A DNA stretch of 64,000 nt from Diphasiastrum complanatum. Lineage: Eukaryota > Streptophyta > Lycopodiopsida > Lycopodiales > Lycopodiaceae. This document shows, piece after piece, positions 56,550 to 64,000 of the stretch. The stretch spans positions 48,199,247-48,263,246 of the forward strand of contig CM055098.1 of NCBI GenBank assembly GCA_029204225.1, written 5' to 3'. Made by a program: the position numbers and the translations under genes. The notes under the pieces were generated by a model. That model was not told the DNA's origin. It saw only the letters and a program-made list of their open reading frames with translations, and ran no database searches. Numbering within the stretch: the stretch's first letter is position 1; each line of letters opens with the position of its first letter.

Positions 56550-58342
56550 TTACTTAAAGTTTTTTGTAGATATATCAACAACTTGTAACAACATAGAACA
56601 ATGTACAATACCAATGTCTTCAGATTGTAATTTTTCACGCACAAAGTGATATTTTACTTCAATATGTTTTGTCCTTGCGTGAAAGATTGGATTTTTAGCC
56701 AATTGTATTCCGCTTTGACTGTCACAGAAAATAACAGTGGGATTTTCCTGCTTCATGCCAATCTCACATAACAACTTACGTAGCCAAATAGCTTCTTGGG
56801 TAGCAGAAATCAATGCTTTATATTCGGCTTCTATGGAAGAAAGAGAAATAGTATCTTGCTTCTTGCTAGACCATGAAAAACAGCCGCTACCAAAATTGAA
56901 GGTATAACCTGTTGTTGACTTTCTATCATCTATACTTCTAGCCCAATCAGTGTCAACATAACCTTGCAACTTAGGTAAAACACTTTGTCTTTTGTAGACT
57001 AGACCAAGGTTCGATGTACCTTTTACATATCTCAAAGTCCTTTTTGCAGCTTTCCAATGGTTCAAAGTGGGTGATGACATGAATTGGCTAATCAAACTTA
57101 CAGCATAGCAGATATCAGGACGTGTAGTTGTAAGATATATTAAACTTCCAACTAGCTGACGAAATAGTGTAGTATCAACATGTGCACTATCATCAATACG
57201 AGATAATACCTTACCAGCTTCGCAAGGGGTGATGGAAGGTTTGCACTCTGTCATGTGAAATCTCTCCAATATCTCGCCTACATACTTGTTTTGACATAAC
57301 CTGATATCACTGCTAGTTTGCCATACTTCGACACCCAAGCAATAGTGCATAAGATCTAAATCTGTCATCTCAAATTGCTTGCACAAGTTGGCTTTGATAG
57401 AACGAGTAAGGTTCTCATCATTGCCAGTGATAATGACATCATCAACGTAAAGTACAATCAAGGCAATGTTGTCATCATTTATAAGAACATAAAGATTTGG
57501 ATCTGAATTTGTTCTTACAAATCCATGTGAAAGAAAGTAACTGTCAATGCGTCCATACCATGCGCGTGGCGCTTGTTTAAGGCCATAAAGTGCTTTGCGT
57601 AGTTTACATACTTTCTGTTCTTGCCCTTTTGCCATGAAGCCCTGCGGTTGGACCATGTAAACTTCTTCTTCTAAGTCACCATTCAAAAAACAGACTTCAC
57701 ATCCATTTGATGGATTTTCCACCCAAAATGAGATGCTAAGGCAATGATAAGGCGTAGTGTAGTCCACTTAGCCACTGGAGCAAATGTTTCTTTATAGTCA
57801 ATTCCTTTGCTTTGCTCATAACCCTTCACTACTAGGCATGCCTTATACTTTGCTATTGTGCCATCCGCATGAAACTTTGTTCTGAACACCCATTTGTTAT
57901 CAGTGGGTTTCTTTCCAAGTGGTAGATCAACTAACTCCCATGTATCATGTCTTTGGATGGATTCTATCTCTTCTTTCATTGCCCTTTGCCACTCTTTGTG
58001 ATCTTTTGCCTCATCAAAGGTTGATGGCTCTCGACACTTCAAAATGTCAGTCATTAGGGCATAGTTCACATGATAACGATCGGGAGACTTCCTTTCCCGT
58101 GTTGATCTTCTCACTTCACTTTGTGTGCTATATCCTATTTGATTTAGCTTTGCGTCCTTCATGATCTTTTCATACCATTTTGGTATCTTAGATTCAGGTG
58201 ATACACTACGTGGAGAGTACGTATCCCAAGGAGTGTCCAAGTAATGTCTCTTACTTCCAACCGGTTTCTCCTTCATTGCTCCTATTGGCAAGTACCTCCC
58301 CTTAGGCTCTTGAATAGGTGGTGTTCTTTCATATTCGCCCTC
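56550..58342 (-). pseudogene. Copia E reverse transcriptase and RNase H
   Basis: HKEWQRAMKEEIESIQRHDT, FAPVAKWTTLRLIIALAS and IHQMDVKSVF fill 58010-57683; one frame change near 57690-57767 leads to VCFLNGDLEEEVYMVQPQGF. Then come GLKQAPRAWYGRIDSYF, the intact LYVDDVIITG box (near 57450-57420), RNase H VDTDWARSIDDRKSTTGYTF (near 56960) and ADDIT-like tail residues ending VDISTKNFK at about 56550. Catalytic residues remain, so the damage is mainly frame breaks. Confidence 0.87.
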
Positions 58343-59228
58343 TCAACTTTCGTCCTCACGTGCATCATTTTGTGGAGCATCTTCATCATTTTCTTCCTCC
58401 AGTATTGTGGGAAGTCTCTTGATGCTTTCACCTTTTGCATGGTCTTCATCTTCATACCTATGCGTTTCATCAAAGATCACATCTTTGCTAATGTGAATCT
58501 TGTTCATTACAGGATCAAAACACCTGTAAGCTTTTGTTCTTTCATCATAACCGACGAAGATACACTTGATTGCTTTGGCATCAAGTTTCTTTCGCTCCTC
58601 CTTTGGCACATGTACATAGGCCTTACATCCAATGACACGAAATTTGTCGATTTTTGGCTTTATTCCAGTAAATGCTTCTTCAAGAGTCACATTTGGAACT
58701 GTAACTGTAGGGCTTCTGTTTTGCAAGAACGTTGTCGCACTGCACGCTTCCGACCAAAGTGAATCGGTCAAGCCCATTTGCTTCATCATGGAGCGTGCAC
58801 TCTCCATAATAGTTCTGTTTTTTCGTTCAGCTACACCATTACTATGCGGCGTGTGTGACTGTGTGAATTGTCTTTTAATGCCATGTTCTTTGCAAAATTC
58901 TTCAAGATCATCAAATTTATATTCACCCCCTCTATCAGATTTAGCACTTTTATGCGTGCCTCTAGTTGGTTCTCTACCAAAGTTTTGAACTCCTTGAAGT
59001 GAGCAAAAGCGTCAAATTTCTTCTTCAAGAAATAAATTCATGTCCTTCTCGAGTAATCATCTATGAAAGTCATAAAATAATATGCTTTCCCCAATGACAT
59101 GGTCTTCATTGGACCGCACAGGTCGCTGTAAATTCGTTCCAGCTGTTTCTTAGCTCTTGCAGCTCCACCTTTCTTAAATCTCTCTGTGATGCTTTCCCAT
59201 GATGCATCCTTCACATATTGCATGGTGA
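58343..59228 (-). pseudogene. Copia E integrase
   Basis: YSDLCGPMKTMSLGKAYYFM and FIDDYSRRT lie at about 59135-59040. FDAFAHFKEFKTLVENQ comes next, and after frame changes GVAERKNRT near 58835. MESARSMMKQMGLTDSLWSE starts at 58807, continuing with VIGCKAYVHVPKEERKKLDA and IFVGYDERTKAYRCFDP. At least three frame shifts are required, near 59030, 58935 and 58830. Confidence 0.82.
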
Positions 59229-60008
59229 TCATCCTGCAATGTTGGTAGCCCTATTACCATCTTCAGCTTCGCCATCAATCTCAAGCTCCCATAGTTCAAA
59301 TGACCAAGTCTTCTGTGCCATAACTTCACCATCCAATTTATAAAGGCCACAGTTACTATCTCTACAACCCTTCGTCACCACTTTGTGGTTATGGTTCGTA
59401 TCCTTCATAAGGCATCCATCCTTGACAAATTCAACTTTAAGATGTTGATTTGCCAATACACCAACAGAAAGCAAACTCTTTTTGAGTCCAAGAACATAAA
59501 GTACATTAGGGATATTTTTAATTTTGCCATTAGGAAATTGCACAGGTACATTGCCCACACCTTGTACCTGGAATTCCTCTCCATTGGCTTGAGTGACCTT
59601 ATCCCCATCATGGATTGGTGAGAATTTTTCAAACCAATCACGTTTTTCGGTCATATACATTGTGGCGCCTGAATCTATGAACCATCTGACACCATCATCA
59701 ACTTGGGATGCCAATGCCGATGAGAAAACACTTGTCTCGTCATCTTCTCCATCATCTTTGGCAATGTTTCCTTGTTGAGTCACTTTTCCCGTCTTTATGT
59801 CTGTTTTTTTCTTATAACACTCGCGTGCCCAATGGCCCGGTTTGTGGCAATAGTAACATTTTTCTTTCTTTTTATTTTTTTCTTTTGAAGACGATTCTCC
59901 TTCATCATCATCATCCTTGGATTTCTTAGGAATCCTTTTCCATCCTTTCTGCTTGCCTTTAGCAAGCAAGGCTTGATCCTCCTGTGGAGTTTGTCTTGAC
60001 TTCACCAC
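59229..60008 (-). pseudogene. Copia E gag C-terminus, protease and GAG-pre-integrase
   Basis: A Lys-rich linker leads to the zinc knuckle CYYCHKPGHWAREC (CX2CX4HX4C, near 59860-59815). The protease WFIDSGATMYM (near 59685) and the linker NVLYVLGLKKSLLSVG, then LYKLDGEV follow. The frame is open for 259 codons. It stops with TGA at about 59229, in the GAG-pre-integrase region. Confidence 0.85.
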
Positions 60009-60017
60009 TTCGCGATG

Positions 60018-60587
60018 CTACTCTTCTTGCAACATGATTCCGTGGAAGTCTTCAAAAGTAGGCAACCTCTCCCTCGAAGAAATGCCGCTCACAAACATCT
60101 GTAGCCCTTCCGAGACACCGCTCATTGTGGTATGTACCAATTCAATATCTCTGATTGGTTCTCCAATTGCCACAAGTTGATCTCTCAGCTCCTTTATCCC
60201 AGTGAAGAAGGATCCCACTGATTCATTTTCTTCCATCCTTATTGTGTTCAATCTCGACTTCAAGAACATGGCTCGAGCTGGATTGCAAGTTTGAAATTGC
60301 ATTCTAAGAGCTTCCCAAGCTCCCCTAGCCGTCGTGGCATCACTTATGTGAGTGATCACATGGTCTTTCACTGAAAGATTGATCAAGGATAATGCTCTCT
60401 GTGCCTTTTTATCAAAGGCCCTTATGTCACCTGGAGTGGTATTTGGTCGGACTTCAATACCTGCCACGATTTCCCACAACTCTTTTTCCATCAAAATGCT
60501 CTTCATTTTGAATTTCCAGATGTTGTAGTTAGAAGCCCCATCAAGTTTGCTTGCATCGCCCAAAATTGCCTCATTGATGTTTGCCAT
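60018..60587 (-). pseudogene. Copia E gag
   Basis: ATG at 60587 opens a 189-codon gag with the DUF4219-like start SKLDGASNYNIWKFKMKSIL and the UBN2 core (GAWEALRMQFQTCNPARAMF, then SFFTGIKELRDQLVAIGEPI). A TAG follows GIMLQEE at about 60018, after which the frame goes on as the gag C-terminus, so a single stop separates the two parts. Confidence 0.85.
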
Positions 60588-61841
60588 CTCCGAACTGCTT
60601 AAAACTTCACCTGTAGGCTATAAATTGTATGCTAGAGTCAACCGTGATATCAGAAATCGATAATAATGACCTGCAATTTTTAACTTACCAGGCCACCCGC
60701 CGCTCTTTCGCCAAATTGAAAGCCAAACTGGCGTCGTTTTCCAAAATGCTTCACGTCACCAACTCCCAGCTTCCTGCCCAGTAGAATGGTCTTTGAACAC
60801 TTTCTCCACGACAATCACTCTGTTTTGGTGTACCGTACTTGCAAGTACAGTCAAGGTGCCCTTCGTTTGGAGGTTATAGCCTTTCGTTTGGTCAAAATAG
60901 GCTAAAGGAGGTGAAAATAAGGGCAATTTGGGTTTTTGAACTGTTTCTTCAGTGTGAAGAAACTTCACCCTTCAAAGACTTGGGACCCAACAATTTTTTT
61001 AGTTTGAAGATTTTTAATGAAGTTGCAATGCACTTTGCACTTCAGACCCCTTCAGACTCTTTCACTTCAATCCAACGGATCCTTTAGATCCAACGACCCA
61101 CCCATTGTGAAATGACCATCGTTGATTTGTATGAATCAAGATCAGACGGCTGTCAACGCGTTTGTGCATTGATCAAAGGCCCTCGAAGTACTGAACACTT
61201 CGGACCGCTAGCTGGTGATCACGACTGAGCGTGCGACAGCTCCTGCGACCTCTCCTCCTTCTCTCTCTATCAGCGATGGAGTTTTCTCACTCCTTCACAG
61301 GCTATGGCAGCTCCTCATTAATCGCACTAGCTGCCTTCCTCCTCCACGACCAGTCGCGGCCTTCCTACCGCAGAATCGCGCTACCAGGACGCCCATTCAC
61401 AGCCTCTCACAACTTTGAAAACATCCTCCTACAAGGAGATATCTCTGATTTCGTCTCTTGAAACCCTAGCAATTTTGAAGAGAAGAATATATTGAGCTTT
61501 ACTCGGGCTTTCCCTGAGCTTTCCTTTCCAGCTCCTGGCTGACTGAGGTCGCCCTACTGTAGATTATTTTCTGCTCCAAACCGCTCTTCAAACGGTATTC
61601 GATTGGATTCAAACCAATCACAAACGCCAAGCAACCCTCCAGAAGAATGTTTTTAGCTTCAAACTTGCTTGCTTTTTTATTCAACCAACAATTCCCTATC
61701 TCTGAATCCTTTTTACAGTTTTGAGCCATTCCACGAATCTCCACAGACTCGGTTTTGTGCTTCCTAGCCAACAAACCGTCGTGAATTTGCAGCTCTTTGT
61801 TCTTGTCTGGTGATTCCAGCCACCAAGGGCTCTGATACCAA
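60588..61841 (-). other. Copia E leader, unusually long (about 1.25 kb)
   Basis: It lies between the primer-binding site and the gag ATG. Short open frames occur on both strands (minus 61499-61879; plus 61231-61461) with no recognised domain. A telo-box AAACCCTA lies at 61461-61468. The plus-strand frame MEFSHSFTGYGSS looks gene-like and could be captured host sequence, but this is a guess. Confidence 0.45.
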
Positions 61842-62091
61842 GTTAAGAAAACACAATTGAAAGCACCCGACCGGATCAATCACCACAGCACAACGTCAAG
61901 TGCAACAAGAATGCAGAATTACTCTCTTCAAACTGTATATTCTAGAACTACAAGTAAGTACAAAGATGAGTTCCTTAAAAACACTCAAAGGGCTCGTAAA
62001 AGAAAGATGTCCCGATAACTCTAGAACTAAGCACACGTGGTGCCGTCGAAATAGAAAAGCACTGTATAAGTCGATCATTGCTATTTTAACT
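61842..62091 (-). repeat. Copia E 5' LTR, 250 bp, non-TG/CA termini
   Basis: On the minus strand it begins AGTTAAAATAGC and ends TTTTCTTAACT, so the termini form the inverted repeat AGTTAA...TTAACT. It contains CACGTG (accacgtgtgc) and a TATA-like cttataca. Confidence 0.88.
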
Positions 62092-62099
62092 CTCGCTCT

Positions 62100-63364
62100 A
62101 AAAATTAAACCGATAATATAGTTGCTATATCTCGTGCATCTCCTTGTCTTTCACTATCTTGATTGCTAGAATGATATATGTTCCATGATCTGTAGTCTGC
62201 GTCTAGGATCCTGTAAGCTTTCGCACAAGAAAACTCAAAGAAACAAATACATTTGTGATACCAACCAATCCCGTTCGATACAAAAGGAAGAGGGCAAGTC
62301 ACCATTTCGGAGCCAGTTTAGCTTAGAACGAAGCATAAGACCGACCACGATATAATAGTCATGACGACAAAGGATGAATTGGCAACGAAGCTGGAGATCA
62401 GAGTAAAGAGTAGAATCCTTGGCAGAGTTCTGGACGACAACTATGTCTTGTAGGAGGGTCAATGTCAAGGACCAAAGCCTGGAATGAGAGCGAGAGTAAG
62501 GCTTATTTGCATGTCAGAGAAAGGTCGTACCATTAGTGATCATGGCTTGAAAGGAGGGGGAAGAGGCAACACTAGCCTCGAGAGCCAAACGAATAGGAGG
62601 AGAGGACAAAAGAAAAGAATTCATGATGTCAGGAGAGTGGAAGGAGTGAGTTGGAAGGGCATGGAAGGAGCATCGGAGCATGACAGGGCTGTGATTAGAG
62701 AAAGTAGTAAATTGTTGAGTTTCAACTTTGATCAGTTGAAGCCAATTAGCAGAAGAGGAAAGGTTAAAATGGTCTAGCCTGGTAGGACAAAAGGAGGGCT
62801 CGAGACGACAACTAGTCTAAGTGTGACGCGGGAACTATTGTAAGATGTTAGAAGCGTCCAGAAGAGAGTGAGAGGACTGAAAGGATGACCAGATAGCATA
62901 TTCGGAAGGAGAAATAACATGCGGGCCATCGGAAGAGTCAAGGTACATGTTAAAGTCTCCTAGTACAATCTAACGTGCATCTAGAATAGGCAGTAAGCAA
63001 GACCAAAAGTCGGTGCGATCTGAGGTAAGACAAGGAGTGTAGACGTTAGGAATAGAAAAGGTAAAGCCTAATTTGTGAAGGCAAAGGAGGACCCACTTAC
63101 CAGCTAAATCAGAAGAAGTAGAGAGCACTTGCCAGTCACGAGAAACAAGCATTAGAACTTCCCCGCAGGTGCCTTGAACAGGAGAGACACCATAATGGAA
63201 GGATGCATCAAACTGCTCTGAGACAATGCTGGTTGAATTCTCAAAGCTTCGTTTCTTGCAAGACAATAAGAACATTTCGAAGGATAAAAGGCCAAGACTT
63301 GAGCCATGCAAGTGCAACATACTGGATCATTCAAACCTCGTACGTTCCAGGAATAAAGATTCAT
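62100..63364 (-). pseudogene. L1 ORF2 endonuclease part
   Basis: This part would nick target DNA during target-primed reverse transcription. The SWNVRGLND Asn and the GDFN Asp/Asn of the APE-like fold are visible. Frame breaks occur near 63155-63320 and 62830, and further stops appear below 62520. The start overlaps the ORF1 stop as ATGA (63364-63361). Confidence 0.75.
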
Positions 63365-63603
63365 TCAGACAGCGACAAAAGAGAAGGAGAAGGCATGGCT
63401 TGCAGCGGCAAGGATGGCTCATGAGCCAGTAATCCAGGAAGAAGCTTGGCACGAAAGTCCCGCTTAATCGTTCTGAGCCTGTTTGAGGCCTTAGCAGCTA
63501 TGGAATGCTTCTTAGTAATAGTTGCAGCAGGCGCCACATCATGTTGAGTGCCTGGAGAAGCCATCCGAGAGACCAGGTTAGTGTGGGTTGCCATGGACAG
63601 CAA
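63361..63603 (-). pseudogene. L1 ORF1 C-terminal remnant
   Basis: About 80 open codons, basic, ending PSPSLLSLSE and TGA. The usual RRM/zinc-knuckle part of ORF1 should lie further right but is not recognisable before the window ends, so only the tail is assigned. Confidence 0.5.
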
Positions 63604-63604
63604 G

Positions 63605-64000
63605 TGTGCTGGTGAAGTCTGAGGTAGAAGTCCCTGTGAAGAGGCAAAGGGTGGCTGTTGTCGAAAATCAGTGAGTCGTGATCAAAAAATTTACACTAGG
63701 TTGAAAAATATGCTGAGGTTCAAATTTTTCGAAGTTGAAAAATTTAGAAATCCGACCCGATCTAAGGTCAAAGACGCCCGGATAATTTCTGTTGAAATTG
63801 AAAAATAATCCATCTTGACTTTAGGCTTGCTACAAACTTTGTACTATGCAAGTATGTTGTTTCATAATTGTAAATCCCAAATTTGGCCTAGATGAAACTC
63901 GAGCTATATGGGTTTCACATGTCTAGTTGGTTGAATACAACTTGCATATAGATTGTAGACTTAGAAATAGCAATAATATGCTAACTTTAATTCTAACTAT
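63605..64000. other. No gene recognised
   Basis: Sequence to the right window edge has no coding frame of note. It could be decayed L1 ORF1 or intergenic sequence. Confidence 0.35.

Larger units (their letters stand above)
56251..62091 (-). mobile_element. Copia E: nearly complete Ty1/Copia element with AG...CT LTR ends, TSD ctcgc
   Basis: Direct repeats 56251-56406 and 61842-62091 both start agttaagaaaacac and end ctattttaact on the + strand. They are flanked outside by ctcgc (56246-56250 and 62092-62096). On the minus strand the primer-binding site TGGTATCAGAGCCC (61841 leftward) touches the LTR end without a gap. A purine-rich tract (gagggagag) touches the start of the other LTR. Gag, protease, integrase, RT and RNase H lie between in Copia order. 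The low-coordinate LTR lacks about 94 bp present in the other. The coding region has about half a dozen breaks. Confidence 0.9.
62100..63604 (-). mobile_element. L1-type LINE fragment: ORF1 end and ORF2 endonuclease
   Basis: The ORF1 C-terminal tip (63603-63361) ends KRDFRAKLLPGLLAHEPSLP. ORF2 starts at the ATG at 63364 with MNLYSWNVRGLNDP, the hallmark of plant L1 APE-type endonuclease. It continues with NVYTPCL, LGDFNMYLDS (near 62960) and the histidine-containing SNHSPVML. The linker WLRNGDLPSSF follows, reaching about 62105. RT is missing. The left end coincides with the Copia E insertion site (62092-62096), so the LINE may have been the target. Confidence 0.8.

Overview
This is plant nuclear DNA dominated by transposable elements. 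It has intron-containing coding sequence, Ty1/Copia and Ty3/Gypsy retrotransposons primed by initiator-Met tRNA, a plant-type L1 LINE, MITE-like elements and (CT)n microsatellites. No bacterial, organellar or tRNA/rRNA genes are seen. The species cannot be fixed from the sequence; a vascular or seed plant with a retroelement-rich genome fits best.

Layout. 1-2967: degenerate Copia (A, + strand) with its 3' LTR, cut by the window edge. 2968-4715: a Gypsy-like LTR fragment, then a clean solo LTR (3894-4710, TSD gtata). 5315-6258: Copia gag relic (-). 6514-12037: Copia B, flanked by TSD attat, whose gag-to-integrase block is inverted. 12059-12436: MITE. 13512-20977 (-): the only convincing host gene, three exons whose splice phases agree (655 aa, no family recognised), with one intron of about 5.3 kb holding tandem duplications and possible small transposons. 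21.0-24.3 kb: upstream repeats and otherwise empty sequence. 24.3-26.3 kb: Gypsy gag, leader and LTR (-). 27232-30110: internally deleted Copia C (+). 30.1-35.5 kb: no genes; degenerate tandem repeats and two (CT)n tracts.

35525-38740 (-): decayed non-LTR-type reverse transcriptase with an N-terminal zinc-finger-like motif and a C-terminal Cys/His plus restriction-like nuclease region, unlike ordinary plant L1. 39.5-40.7 kb: promoter-like monomer repeats ahead of a truncated ORF. 40706-52518 (-): an old Gypsy element split in its protease by a young, apparently intact chromodomain Gypsy (43088-49286, one 1592-aa gag-pol frame, LTRs differing by six transitions, TSD tagcc). 55.4-56.2 kb: end of Copia D (+). 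56251-62091 (-): Copia E, whose LTRs end in AG...CT rather than TG...CA, with TSD ctcgc. 62.1-63.6 kb (-): L1 with ORF1 and ORF2 overlapping by ATGA.

The elements are not a cooperating gene set. They record layered insertions around one host gene. The best candidates for something under-described are the zinc-finger/RT/nuclease element, the AG...CT Copia, the internally inverted Copia with a gag fragment inside its LTR, the recurrent hairpin at LTR starts, and the uncharacterised host gene.
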